Assembly (NCBI GenBank): GCA_948474755.1
Contig: CAOLHI010000024.1
Span: 1,116,001-1,180,000, forward strand
From: Ctenosaura bakeri
Lineage: Eukaryota; Chordata; Lepidosauria; Squamata; Iguanidae
DNA length: 64,000 bases
Reading direction: 5' to 3'
Made by a program: the position numbers and the translations under genes. The notes under the pieces are model-generated. The model ran no database searches. It was not told where the DNA came from and saw only the letters and a program-made list of their open reading frames with translations. Each line of letters begins with the position of its first letter. Positions within the stretch are counted from its first letter, which is position 1. Positions 36,691 to 47,869 of the stretch are shown here, one piece after another.

Positions 36691-37457
36691 CAATGAAATA
36701 CAATAAAAATATTATTGCAAAAGGTATGACAGAACAGAATCTTATTGTGTATTATGAGTTGGGGGAGGGAAGGAAAGGGGGGTGGGTTCTTTTGAAACAA
36801 GGGGAAAACTTTTTACAATAGTGAGACTGTAATATTGCAATAATGTTTAATAATGTAATATTAATAAAAAAGAAAAAATATGTTTGGATCTGTGGATATC
36901 CTACCTTTTAAAAGCCAGCAACCACTGTAGAACAGGCACATTCACATGATCTTTGAGACAACATTTGGGTGTTTGCTTTACTTTTACCACTCAAGATAGA
37001 TTTGGCAGACCTGGGATGCTTCCGCATTCATCTCTGCACTACTTATTGTGGCCAGGACTGCTTTTCAGCATTCGAGATTACGATAGAGCTGTGGTTCTTC
37101 AATTGTAAGTGGCAGCTGTTGGTCGTACCTTCATATCTTCAAAATCTATTTACAGTAATTTAGAACTATGATTTTTCGTTCCCTTTTAGCCAAGTAATGC
37201 CTGTAATATCCTGTGATAATCTCCTGTTCTCATTCTTTATTTTTTTAAAAAAACAAGTAAAGTGATTACTCTTGGAATGGGAGTGACTGGCAAGAATGGA
37301 AAGTAAAATGACTGCAATGAGGGTTCATAAAACTTTGCAGTTGCTAGGAAGCAGGGATGTTCATGGAATATGAATTTACCTGGTACAACCCTTTTCCTGA
37401 AAAGAGTGTGTTGGTGGGAGGTCATTACCTTGGCACTCCAGATGTCCACATTAGCTC
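36691..37457. other. No recognised feature
   Basis: AT-rich flank of the CR1 element, with an AATAATG-rich stretch. No gene or repeat recognised. Confidence 0.45.
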
Positions 37458-37459
37458 CT

Positions 37460-37700
37460 TTGTTGTTATGTACCTTCAGGTTGTTTCTGAGTTACGGTGA
37501 CCCTATGGTGAACCTATCACAGGGTTTTCTTGGGAAGAATTGTTCAGAGGGCAGTTTGCCTTTCTCTTCATCTGAGGCTGAGAGAGTATGACTTGCCCAA
37601 GGTCACCCAGTGTGTTTCCATGGCTGAGCGGGGAATCAAACTCTGGTCTCCAGAATTGTAGTCCATTGGTCAAACCACTACCCCACTGGCTGTCTTGGCT
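37460..37700 (-). mobile_element. tRNA-derived SINE, antisense, well preserved
   Basis: TTGTTGTTATGTACCTTCAG, TTACGGTGACCCTATGGTGA, TGACTTGCCCAAGGTCACCC, TGGCTGAGCGGGGAATCAAA and head complement CAAACCACTACCCCACTGGC. Full length, about 240 bp. The B-box-like AATCAAACTC complement is visible in the head. Confidence 0.88.
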
Positions 37701-37971
37701 CCCTACTTAGTACATTTTAATTTAGAAAGCACTTAATAGTCCCGCTCATTTCTCAAAGGTCATCTGAAAATGCCCCATTGAATACTTTCTCAGTGTGTTA
37801 GCTTTTTGTTATTTTCAAAAGAGAAGTTTGGGCAGTTCCACAGCTATAGGACTACCTTGCCCACAGAAATTCTTTATCAAGAGAATTTTGAGATCCATTT
37901 ACTTGAACTAGCTTTTGCTTGGCATGGTTTTTACACATTTTAAGTAGTGCAGAGATTTATGGTCATTTATA

Positions 37972-38205
37972 TTATTTATTTATTTGGTATATGCATAGCC
38001 TGCCTTTCCTCTCAGAAGCTCAAGATGGCATCCATGGGCCTCCTTTGTATTTTTTTTTATTGTCACCACAACCCTGTGAGGTAGGTTAGGCTGAGTAAGA
38101 GTGACTGGCCAAAGGCCACCCAGTGAACTTAATAGTTGAATGGAGATTTGAAACCTTGTTTCCCTAGTCTAACACACTAACCTCTTCATCATGCTGGTTC
38201 TCATT
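37972..38205 (-). mobile_element. MIR/L2-like tRNA SINE, antisense
   Basis: CCTGCCTTTCCTCTCAGAAG, ACAACCCTGTGAGGTAGGTT, AGGCTGAGTAAGAGTGACTG, CCAAAGGCCACCCAGTGAAC and GAGATTTGAAACCTTG follow the order of MIR-like/L2-associated SINEs: LINE-like tail first on this strand, tRNA-like head last. Its body differs from the main SINE of the window. Confidence 0.65.
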
Positions 38206-38849
38206 TTAAAAAATGAAGATGTCTACAAAATATTGCTATGTTCATGCAGTCACCTACACACCATAAAGAAGATCTCTAGTTAGTCTGTAAAGTTTACAAC
38301 TTGATCTTTCCAGAGTTCTTGACCACAAGAAGAGCCTTAGTTGGCCAGCAAGGGTGGGGAAAGCTATGCATGTTCCACCTCATTATGTTATGAATGAACT
38401 ATAAACAGGCAGGTTAATTTGCTTAGCTTAGATAAGAGGCTGTAAAATCCTTCAATAAACTGAGTAATATGGAACCATGTGTTAAGTTTGGTTAGATTGT
38501 GGTGGGATATTTATGAAAGGCTCCAAGCCTAAATATGTAGACCTAGACAGAAAGCCAATGTTTCATTGTTCTCCCTGGAAATATCCTGACTCACTCTGTG
38601 TTGTCTGTGTATCACCATGATGCTTCATGATTGCACCTATTTGGAAAGCATCCCCTTCTCTTCTTCCTCTTTCCTTGTTCTTATTCTCAGGAAGAGTAAG
38701 GCAGCTGAGCAGAGCAGAAATGATTTTTGTAATAAGAGTTTTTTAAAAAATGTTACCACTTACAAGAAAGAAAGATAGTGGCATTTGTGAAAGAGATCTT
38801 GTTATTGCTCTTTATGCAACACTAAGAGAGAGTTAAATATCTGAAGGAT
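38206..38849. other. Upstream flank of the GRIP1 exon
   Basis: No repeat recognised. Mixed composition, no long frame. Confidence 0.4.
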
Positions 38850-39285
38850 TTGAGGGGGGAGAGGAAGGGGAGGGGGCAAAATCCCCTGATTGTACTGAAA
38901 TACATGGCCCTTTGCTTGGAACAGAAGCTGAAGCTCACTCCACGGTACAGGAGTCTGGGAGACGGTAGCATAGCTGCGTTTAGGATCTTTGCTGGGATCT
39001 TACAGCATTTGATGCTTTGCAGCTGCTAAGTGAAATATTGCCTTTTTTTAAAAGCCATTGATCTGGTGCTGCAAGCAGTGGCGATTGTAGTAGTAGTAGT
39101 GAATGACACAGCTTTGCTGGATGACATGGAGCTGATCTCTGCATCAGCCAAGAGGAATTAAGCTTTGTCACTCCCCACTGGGACTACCTTTCTTCTGGTA
39201 TGTGCGCGAGGAATTCATATGCGTCTGCTGCATCCTCCAGAGCAAAGCCTTGAATATACTTTGCAACTGAAGACAGTAAGCGAGA
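38850..39285 (+). promoter_or_regulatory. GRIP1: Putative promoter and 5' leader of GRIP1 first exon
   Basis: Lies immediately 5' of the coding start. A purine-only tract with four or more G runs spans 38,851-38,876 (GGGGGGAGAGGAAGGGGAGG). No TATA box is obvious. The transcription start cannot be fixed, so how much of this is leader is inference. The leader contains ATGs before the main start: 39,103-39,135, 39,126-39,161, 39,200-39,253 and 39,219-39,305. The last overlaps the GRIP1 ATG in another frame. No repeats are seen between 38,206 and 39,400, consistent with a constrained region. Confidence 0.5.
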
Positions 39286-39340
39286 ATGATAGCTGTCTCT
39301 TTTAAATGCCGTTGTCAGATTCTGAGGAGACTTACTAAAG
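39286..39340 (+). CDS. GRIP1: GRIP1 first coding exon (N terminus of one isoform)
   Basis: The 18 complete codons read MIAVSFKCRCQILRRLTK plus the first base (G) of the next codon. This matches, from memory, the N terminus of the GRIP1 isoform in which the next residue is Asp; a phase-1 G fits GA(T/C). The exon ends CTAAAG, followed by the donor GTATTG at 39,341. The ATG is the first in frame, since TAA stands at 39,277-39,279, and has A at -3. GRIP1 is a neuronal scaffold with seven PDZ domains that binds AMPA receptor subunits GluA2/3 and also Fras1-type proteins in epithelia; none of those domains is encoded here. A second N-terminal isoform, GRIP1b, which is palmitoylated, uses a different first exon that I did not find in the window. 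The rest of the gene must lie beyond 64,000. Confidence 0.85.
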
Positions 39341-42300
39341 GTATTGTGCTTTCCTTATTATTCATTCAATGGCTGTATTGCAGCATGCTATAAGCACAGC
39401 TTAATGGGTTTTATTTCCAAAGATTGCTGCCTTTTTTTCAGAATTTCTTGCCAGATAACAAAGAAGAACTCTGTGAATGCATGCACAAGCACACACACAC
39501 ACATGCACAGCAAAAAGGCTTAAATGCCCCATGCTGTGTTCACATTACAGTGTGATTTTGCTTTGTGATTTTCAGATGATATCATGGCTCAGAGGAGAAT
39601 TTATTTTCAAGTAAACTGCTAAAGTTATTATAGGATATTATTGCTTTGTATTCATGTTAACTGCTCGGAACAAGTGCTGCCTATGTCACTGTATGCTGTG
39701 TATTAGTAAAAACTGCTGATTGGAAAATCCTGGACTTTAAGTAAATGAGGTGTTATTCCTATTGCTGGCATTTTAGAATCCTGGCATATTTCTTTGAGAG
39801 ATCATAAGGGCTTTTTCATTCTTTGTTAAAATCTCTTACAGCACTAGAATAAACATGGTTATGATATTGTTGTTCGTTTCTTATTATTGATAAACTGGTA
39901 ATAGATACTTGTGAAGGGATTCATTTACTTGGTTTATCTACTAGTTCATTTTATGTCTCAAATTGCTGTGATGCTATATTGCCTTTTACTTCAAAACTTT
40001 GAAATGCTGTTAAAAATTATTGACAGAAATGTAAAATACTTGCCCTTGTGTTTTTTGCATGTTGTCTTTGCATGCCTTAATATCCCTAGTGACATCTTTT
40101 AAGACTTCATTCTTATGTCCTTAAAAATCGAGATCATAATAAGTATATATACAATATTTAAAAACACTACTGGACTTTTTGGGGTACTGTTGGTTAAGGA
40201 GATAATAACATCTGACCATGAAGCTTCAGTAAGTTTCTGGGATTAGATGAAGACATGCAGTTAGTAGAACTGATGTACGAAAGCCCTATGAAACAGTGGG
40301 TTACTATTTCAATGCTTAGTAGCAATGGACTGGTAAAAGTACTAATGAACATGTCAGGAATGTCTTAGCTTAAAAATGAATTTATTAGATTAAAAAAAAT
40401 TAATTCTCTTACACTAAGCAGTTATACAACTTGTAATTTGTATTTAATGTTGCTAAAACATGCAATAAGTGGTTTTAGAAAGAACTAAATGACAGTAAAA
40501 AGAAAAAAGGACTTGTTATCAAGTGCTGGTGTAGTTCAGTTATGTGATAGTGTAGGCTGAGTGGCTATCACCTGATACACTAAAGTTGAAATCCTGGGCA
40601 TACTTATAAGGAAATGAGATTTGTTGAGTTCAGTGGTCTTTGTGTATGTGTGACTAGGAGTGTATTCCTATTATTTTAATAGTTTTCTCCAAAGTTAGGG
40701 AATTTTGTTGTAGTTTTCTTATGCATTTATTTATTCCAGTTCCATAAATATTTTCAATTTCCTGTTGAAATTATTTTATTCTAATGCCATAAATATTTTC
40801 AATTTCCTGCTAAAATTATTTTACTCAAATACGTTTGGCTTTTAATGATAAGAGTTTGGGTCATTAGTATAACTTACTTATTAATACAGTATAATTAAAG
40901 GACAAGTTCCTCAGGAAGAATTTATCTTTCACATTATTTCTCTCACTCATCAAAGCATAAAAGTACAAACTTCTCTTCCATGGTGGAGCCACTGATTGCC
41001 TGTACTGAGAAAACTGTGACTTGTACCTGTTTACTACTCCTGCTATTAGAACAAAAGACCTGAAATCTGAAAAAGTGTGAAATTAGTATATCGTCTTGAT
41101 ATCTGCCTATATATCAGACTAAAATCCTACTTCTTTTAACATAATACAGCATTTGTATTTTTAAATATTCTCATTATTTAACTAGATCAATAAGCATTAC
41201 ACCTTAGCTTTGATTGCTGACCCTTTTACAAATCACAAGAGAAAAACCTCATATTTTAAAAATATTAAATAACATGGTATTGAACTTTTTATGTTTCCTC
41301 TAATGATTCTGTCAATGAAAGCTCATTGCCTACCTTAATTCACAGTTTCAATAAGTACACTTGATGGATGGAATTTTTATAAAATAAGAAACAGCTATAC
41401 TAAGCTTAGAACTGTAGCTAGCCAGCTATAGTTTAGCAATGAAGGTTAAGGGCTATATATCAGAAATATGTAGCAATCTGATAGGCTGCAGATAATTTAG
41501 CAATTGAGTATCAAACTACACTACCACTGACGCTCAGCTCCGTTCCTTTTAAGGAAGGCCAAAAACTGAAAATAAGTTTGTATTTGTAGTTTCGCATTCC
41601 AGTAACTGAGGAGCTGTCCATTTGAATAAGCATTATATGGTTCTTTTCCCCCCAAGCTGATCTTGTGGCTTTTACACTCTTAAACATGTGTTCCGAAAAT
41701 GCTTTTTTGAAAGTTAGAGTTCCTCAGAACTTAACAAGGCATCTTTGGTTGTGTGAAGTTATTTAGTTGCACAGTCCTGGGTTTTCGAGGGGTAGGGGAA
41801 GATTAAACAGATGTATTTTAGTTTTCATACCATAGAGATATACAATAAACAAGTACAATAGCTTGACTTTGCTAGAAAAGTTTTTTTTAGACTTATTTTA
41901 ACCTAGCATTTAAATACCCTTTCTGGATTCCATCACCTCTGTTCATGCTTGACATTTTTGTATAACTTCTATGTGACCAACAACATGTGCTTTTATATAG
42001 TAGCACCTATAGTTATGTTCTACTCCACTAAAACTTCCTTAAGCATCTCAGCTTATTTGAGTTCTGCTTGTGATGTAAAGATCCAAAACAGACAGAACAC
42101 AAAAATAATTCATGCTGCGGAGGCTATTGCTTATTCTTTAAAAGCAATATATTTTTATAACATTGATTTCTGGTGATTCGAAATATACACTAGAGAGGGA
42201 ATTAATTTAAAAGCTTGATGTTCCTTTTTCTCCATTTTTCAGGACTCAGTGTAGGTCTTTTTCTTTTTTTCTTTTTCTCCATTTCTCTGTTGGCAGCAGT

Positions 42301-43027
42301 TACATTAAAATAAATGCAGTTTGGAATATGAAAAATTGTGAAGATGGTCAAGACATTGGCCTGCATGGCTTGTGTGAAGCGAATCACAGTCAGTGGAATG
42401 CTGAGGAAAGGACACAAAGGGGCAAGAATATAAAAGGTGAAGTCTGTCTCTTTAGCTCTAAGCTTAGGGCCAGCTGGAGACAGAGATGGTGGCAAGATCC
42501 AAATGGAGATTTGCTGGTAGTGAAGAATTCAGTAAGCAGTTCTGAGCACGTGTTACACTGATGCTAAACAGGTTGGTACATTGAAACAAATACAGAACCA
42601 CTTTGCATTCTTGCTGTTAGAGCCTTTAGTTATAAGGACTTGTTTAATTTTTCTTCTCTGCCTGGGAATTACTAATTTAAGGGAGCATAGAAGGAGATGG
42701 ACAGACACTTACAACCTGGAATCCAACAGAAACCACATTTGTTTGTCCAGTGTCATAGACGCCTTAGGGCCCTAGTTACTAAATCCAGGGAGTGGTTGAG
42801 GGTTATGGGAGCAAGATGAGTGGCAGGAGCACAAGGGCTGGTGTCTGAGTAAACAGCCTGAAGAGATGTTGCCGTCTCTTTTCTTCATCTTGTTTTCAGT
42901 GAAAGAGACTCTGAGGATAGCAAGATATTTGAACATGACCTGTATGAGGAAGAGTTTAACATTTATACTTCAGAAGGAAAATGAAAGGGTGCAGGTTGTT
43001 TTACTGACTACTGACTACTTAATTTTA
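39341..43027 (+). other. GRIP1 intron, 5' part, without recognised repeat
   Basis: Presumed first-intron sequence after the donor at 39,341. AT-rich, almost free of recognisable repeats to 43,027. It contains an (AC)n run at about 39,489-39,503, a 45-bp tandem duplication at 40,742-40,831, and a strong polypyrimidine tract ending TTGGCAG near 42,294. I found no sequence encoding the expected second GRIP1 exon. Confidence 0.5.
40742..40831 (+). repeat. 45-bp tandem duplication
   Basis: Two adjacent units starting CCATAAATATTTTCAATTTC, at 40,742 and 40,787, differing at a few bases (CTGTTGAAA and CTGCTAAAA). A simple local duplication. Confidence 0.9.
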
Positions 43028-43229
43028 GTCCCTTTCTGCACTCCACTGTTACAGTGCTGTTATTCGATTTTCAACATCCTGTGGAATCCTGGGGTTTCCA
43101 GTTTAGGGAGGAGAATTTAGAATTCTCAGCCAGAGAGCTCTTTGGCCTCAGTAAACTACAAACCCCAGAATTCCACAGGATATTGAAAATGGAATAATAG
43201 CACTGTAACAATCTAGTGCGGAAATGGCC
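43028..43229. mobile_element. Family A foldback MITE, copy A4 (long subtype)
   Basis: Left end GTCCCTTTCTGCACTCCACT, right end ATCTAGTGCGGAAATGGCC. Inverted arms carry TTTTCAACATCCTGTGGAAT and ATTCCACAGGATATTGAAAA. The centre has AGCCAGAGAGCTCTTTGG. Flanks do not show a clean 3-bp duplication. Confidence 0.85.
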
Positions 43230-43293
43230 ATGATGGTTGGCCTGTTTGATTTGTATTTTTCGAATCATGATCTTGCAACCAAGTGCTTGGCAA

Positions 43294-43517
43294 ATTGTTG
43301 TTGTGTGCCTTCAAGTCATTACCAATTTATAAGGTGAACTTATCACAGGGGTTTCCTGGCAAGATCTTCTCAGAGAGGGTTGCCTTTGTCTTCCACTGAG
43401 ACTGAGAGAATGTGACTTGTCCAAGGTCACCCTGCGGGCTTGCCTGGTCAAGAAGGGATTAGAAGCCTGGTGTCAGGAGTCATAGCCCAATGCTCAAACC
43501 ACTAAACCATGCTAGCA
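43294..43517 (-). mobile_element. tRNA-derived SINE, antisense
   Basis: TTGTTGTTGTGTGCCTTCAA, CTTATCACAGGGGTTTCCTG, TGACTTGTCCAAGGTCACCC and head complement CTCAAACCACTAAACCATGC. A deletion removes part of the GTGACCCTA block. Confidence 0.85.
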
Positions 43518-44714
43518 AAACAAACACCTACTAAAAATGATTGGGTGAAATATTTACAGATCATCAGGCTATCCACCTGATGACAAGAATAGGAAAAAGA
43601 GGAATGTTTGGTCAGCCACCAATAACTTTCCTAATTTGCAATTTCTTCTTTGAAGAACAAGAATTCAATTGATTTGAAATAATGTATCTTAGCAAATGTA
43701 TAATGGCCCTTTGTGGGTCTTGCAAATGACATTTTGTTTAAATTACTTACTTTGCTGGGAGAAATGCTGCTATGATTAATAGATTGATTGTTCAAGCAAA
43801 TCAAGGGTTGAAGCAAGGCGAGACAGAGCCAACAGCTCTTGACAAAACTGTGAAGGATGCCCAACTTGCCTTCCTTTCATGTTGGAATAAGTGCTGATAA
43901 ACAAAGATTACCTTCTCTGATATTGCTTAGATGGTTGGGTGGGGTACATACCTCCTTAGATATGTGAATGACATGAGAATGTCCTATTACAATCGACAAG
44001 GTTGTATGGCTCACTGCGAGTGTACTGGATGTTTGTTCTACTGGCATTTCCTCCCATCTGGATTCCAAAGTATACATCTTGAGTGTGCCTGTGCTTTTAA
44101 AACAACAACAACAGCTTGCTGCAGCCACAGGGTAGTTCTCAGGGCAGTAGCATGCACCTGGTTGATTTCTGGAGGCTGCCTGTGTTTTGTCCTGCATTAA
44201 CAAAAAACAAAGTTTAGTCATGAAAGTAGCCTGAAGGGAAAGGTTAATTCAAATGCAGCTCTCATTTCATTGTTTAAAAAGCTTTTCACATATGGTTTCC
44301 TCTTGAATTTGAGATGATAGGTTTCCACTTGACACTGAAACACCCTTGAATTCTTTGCATGTATACTCAGAGTTTGTTGTGTTGTTGCTGCGAGAGCCTC
44401 TCTGTCCACAGGTATTAAAACTGCAACACAGAAATGATATAGTCTAGATCAAATTGAGCATATAAATGACTTTTAGTTTGCATTCTAAGTCTGTAAGAAC
44501 CTTAATTAGTTAGGAGGTTGAAGTGATAGATACTTTTTAAAATTAGGTAAACTCCTAGTCTCAGAAAATGGCATTGGAACTGAATAGCGTTTATCATGTG
44601 GCTGAACACTGGGTTGTTCTCAAAAGATGCAATCTAAAATAAATATGCTGTGGTGAGCAAATAGCCATGCCCTAGGTATAAAGTACTGATCTTTATTAAA
44701 ACTGTGACCAAGAC
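43518..44714 (+). other. Intron sequence, no recognised feature
   Basis: No repeat or exon recognised. Overlapping frames at 43,877-44,221 on both strands lack a recognisable product. Confidence 0.4.
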
Positions 44715-44717
44715 CAA

Positions 44718-44896
44718 GGCCATTTTTGCACTAGACTGTTATAGTGCTATTATTCCCCCTTCAACATCCTATGGAATACTGGGCTTTGCAGTTTAGGAAG
44801 GGGCCTCAGGCTCCTCCCTAAACTGCAAACTCCAGGATTCCATAAGATGTTGAAAGTAGAATAATAGCACTATAACAGACTAGTGTGGAAATGGCC
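44718..44896. mobile_element. Family A foldback MITE, copy A5 (compact subtype)
   Basis: Ends GGCCATTTTTGCACTAGACT and AGACTAGTGTGGAAATGGCC, flanked by CAA (44,715-44,717 and 44,897-44,899). 179 bp, with AGGAAGGGGCC opposed to CTCCTCCCT at the centre. Confidence 0.92.
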
Positions 44897-45759
44897 CAAG
44901 CTGAAGTACCAAGCCATGACTGGAAACCAAGTTGTTAAATTAAATTCCTGAAGGTCACACATTCACTCATTACTGATTAATAAGTGCACGATGACTGAAA
45001 TTTCAGTAAATGAGCTGTTATACCAGACAAGCCAACATTCACTAAAATTAATCCCTCTTGAGTATTTTTGTGATCTATAAGTTATTCGGATGCTAGAATA
45101 TTCTTCCTCCAAGCTTTCATTTTTAGAATTGGGTGTATGTAGATTTGATATATGTCCAGTTTAACTATCTGGTGCACAACACACATTACCCAAAGGGTGA
45201 TATGGTTTGAAATTAAGATGCTGCCCTAAGTGGTTTGAGAAGTGTCTTTTGCAGTGTTGAAATTCTGCCTTTTAGAAATGGAAATACATTTTCATTATTC
45301 TATACAATATTATGGAAAGTGTATCAGCGTATACTGAATGAACATGCTAATTTCACGGTTGGCAATAAGCAGAATGATTGCAACTGAGACCATTGACTCA
45401 AGAGTTGAAGGGGAATAGAAGACCATTTGTTCTGACCTATGGAGAACATTTTCTTTCTTTAATCAGATGTTTGAAGGCAACAATGGAATTAAAAAGTGGA
45501 ATATTGCAGCTGCTTAAATATGCAGCATAAACATATCTGTACTACATGTAGAGAGAGCCAGCATGGTGTAGTAGTCTGAATGTTGAACTAGTATTCTGAA
45601 GGCAAGGGTTTGAGTCTCTGTATGGGCATGGTAAACCACTGGGTGACCTTGGGCAAGTCACATTCTATCAATTTCAGAGGAGGGCAGTGGCAAAACTACT
45701 CTGAACACACCTGCTCTGAATAAACCTTGCCAGGAAAACCCCATGATAGTTTTGAATGA

Positions 45760-46392
45760 GGCCATTTCCACCCTAACACTGGCCCTTTCTGCAACTTACC
45801 TGCGTTGGGCATGGGCACATGGGGATCACGCAAACAGCCTCTTCCATGAGGCTCTCGCGTCCCTGCTGCTTCTAGTCTGCAGGAGTTGCCGGCCAGCAGG
45901 CAACATAAAAGCTCCACCTCTTCCTTCTTCAGCACAGCTGGTTTTTCCCCCAGGCTGTGCTGGAGAAGGAAATACGAGGGCCACATCTCCGGAGGCTCCG
46001 CACGCAAGGTAAGTGCATGTGGGGCCCCGGAGCAATGCATGATCACGCACCATTTTCAGCTAAAAGCCGAAAATGATATAGTGCATCATCGGCACCTGCC
46101 AGCCTTGACAGCATTGCACAATTGCAAGGACATCATCTGAAATGCTCCTTGCAATCATGCGATGCTCCAGAGGCCCTTTAACATGAGAACTGCCATGCGA
46201 AAGGGCCACTGTTACAGTGCTGTTATTCCACTTTCAACATCCTATGGAATCCTGGGGTTTGCAGTTTAGGGAGGGGCCTTTAGAATTCTCAGCCAGAGAG
46301 CTCTTTGGCCTCAGTAAAGTAGAAACTCCAGAATTCCACAGGATGTTGAAAGTTGTATAATAGCACTATAATAGTGTAGGGCGGAAATGGCC
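45760..46392. mobile_element. Family A foldback MITE, copy A6, split by a family B element
   Basis: Left end GGCCATTTCCACCCTAACAC, right end GTGTAGGGCGGAAATGGCC. Flanks TGA and TTA agree at two of three bases. After B4 the A arm resumes with GTTACAGTGCTGTTATTCCA. Long subtype, with AGCCAGAGAGCTCTTTGG at its centre. Confidence 0.9.
45781..46207 (+). mobile_element. Family B MITE, copy B4, nested in family A
   Basis: Ends GGCCCTTTCTGCAACTTACC and TGCCATGCGAAAGGGCC, flanked by ACT (45,778-45,780 and 46,208-46,210). Keeps the donor-like CAAGGTAAGTGCATG near 46,005 and CCGAAAATGATA near 46,067. Its GC box has decayed to CTCCACCTCTTCC. Most diverged of the four B copies. Confidence 0.9.
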
Positions 46393-46474
46393 TTAGTATC
46401 ACTATTAATCAGAAACGACTTGAAGGCACCCAAGAACAACAGCTATATATGGAGCTAAGCCATATATTTTTACA

Positions 46475-46556
46475 TATAAGAATCACATTACATTACATAT
46501 AAGAATCACATTATACATTATATATATTATACATTATATGTAAGGATCACATTACT
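46475..46556 (+). repeat. Imperfect tandem repeat, AT-rich
   Basis: Units of ACATATAAGAATCACATTA are repeated two to three times, with a TATATATTATACATTATATG stretch between. Confidence 0.85.
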
Positions 46557-47771
46557 TTTCCTGTTTTCAAAATATTTCAAGTTATGGCTCCCAAGTCTAT
46601 TTTCGCTCACCCAATCTTCATCTCCAAATTCCAGTAGCAAAATGACAAAAGCCCTTCAAATCAGGAGATACTTGTTTTAAAGATATTTCATTTTTACTGC
46701 CAAAGTTCTGCAGAAACCCATGGAAACTGCTTTTAAAAAAGGACACATCTTTGTAAACTGAGGTATACCTATATTTTCATTTCTGAAGTGAGCATTCAAG
46801 TTACAGTGTGTGAAAGAGCTCTGTTTTTGAGGAGTTGAAAAGTACATGGTACAGATATGCCTCTGTTTACCAAAGGAGATGTGTTCCTAGGTATTACCTC
46901 TGTAACAGAAAATTTTGTGTTAGAGGCAGAAATAACATGGAAGGAATAGGAATAGGTTTTTGCATCACAAAAAACAGAAGAGCAGTTTGGCAAACTTTTT
47001 ATTTGAAACTAACAATGTGCAAGTGTGAAATGAAAAAAACAGGACAGATAAACCTTGCAGGAATAAGCAAAAATATTTTGAACTTTCTAGAGACCACTTG
47101 AAGTCTTCTTCCAAAACATATCCATGGATTTTTTTTTCTTTCATCAGCCTCCACTTTTTCATGAATTCTTTTTTGCTGGCCAACGGTATAGACTACATTT
47201 CATTAACAGCTAAAAGTTGCTAGTGCAACTGGATTATCTGCTCTCCTCTTTACTTTCTGTTTTGTTGTTCATGAATGGTTGATAAGGTATTCTAGAGGCA
47301 GCTGTTCCTTACTTCCCTGTTGTAGGCAGGCATACACAGTAACAGCAGTATCAGCTAGGACACAATTCCATTCTTTCCCAACTCAAGCTTTTATCGCCTT
47401 GTTTACTATAGATACACTGCTGTAGTCTGACACCGAAAATCTCCTCCAACTCTCCTTCACCATCTTCCTAATGTGTTCCTCCAGCCCTCCTTCACCATCT
47501 TTCCAATGCTTTTTTAAAACAAAACAAAACAAAACAAAACAAGAACCTTTCAGCGAGACATAGAATAAGAAGGAAAAGTAGTGTGTGTAAAAAAAACACT
47601 CTCTAAAAAGGAGCTTTGTTGACAGAGGTTTTGTAAACTGAAATATGCCTGTTTTATGTAATTTATAGTTCACTTAATGTGAAATGAATAGTAGAATTCA
47701 ATAGAAAATTTATAGAAATATATACTGATTGGCAGGTGGTCTGCTTGAATAAACCCTTAAAGTCTAAGGAC
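46557..47771 (+). other. Intron sequence, no recognised gene
   Basis: Includes an (AAAAC)n run at about 47,517-47,542. Small frames have no recognised product. Confidence 0.4.
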
Positions 47772-47869
47772 TATGGCCTCGGGCCCCTCACTAAACTGCA
47801 AACCCCAGGATTCCATAGGATATTGAAAGTGGAATAATGGCACTATAACAGACTAGTGCGGAAATGGCC
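47772..47869. mobile_element. Family A MITE, right half only (A7)
   Basis: GGCCCCTCACTAAACTGCAA through GGAATAATGGCACTATAACA to the terminus AGTGCGGAAATGGCC. The left arm is absent. Confidence 0.85.

Larger units (their letters stand above)
45551..46441 (+). mobile_element. tRNA-derived SINE, split by nested MITEs
   Basis: The 5' part is at 45,551-45,759: head AGCCAGCATGGTGTAGTAGT, GACCTTGGGCAAGTCACATT and GGAAAACCCCATGATAG. The 3' part is at 46,393-46,441 (CAGAAACGACTTGAAGGCAC then CAAGAACAACAGC). The intervening 633 bp are family A copy A6, itself holding family B copy B4. This gives three layers, the SINE being oldest. Confidence 0.88.

Noticed and set aside
46475..46556. CRISPR-like direct repeats
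   Set aside because: Few AT-rich units without regular unique spacers in a vertebrate genome; simple tandem repeat.
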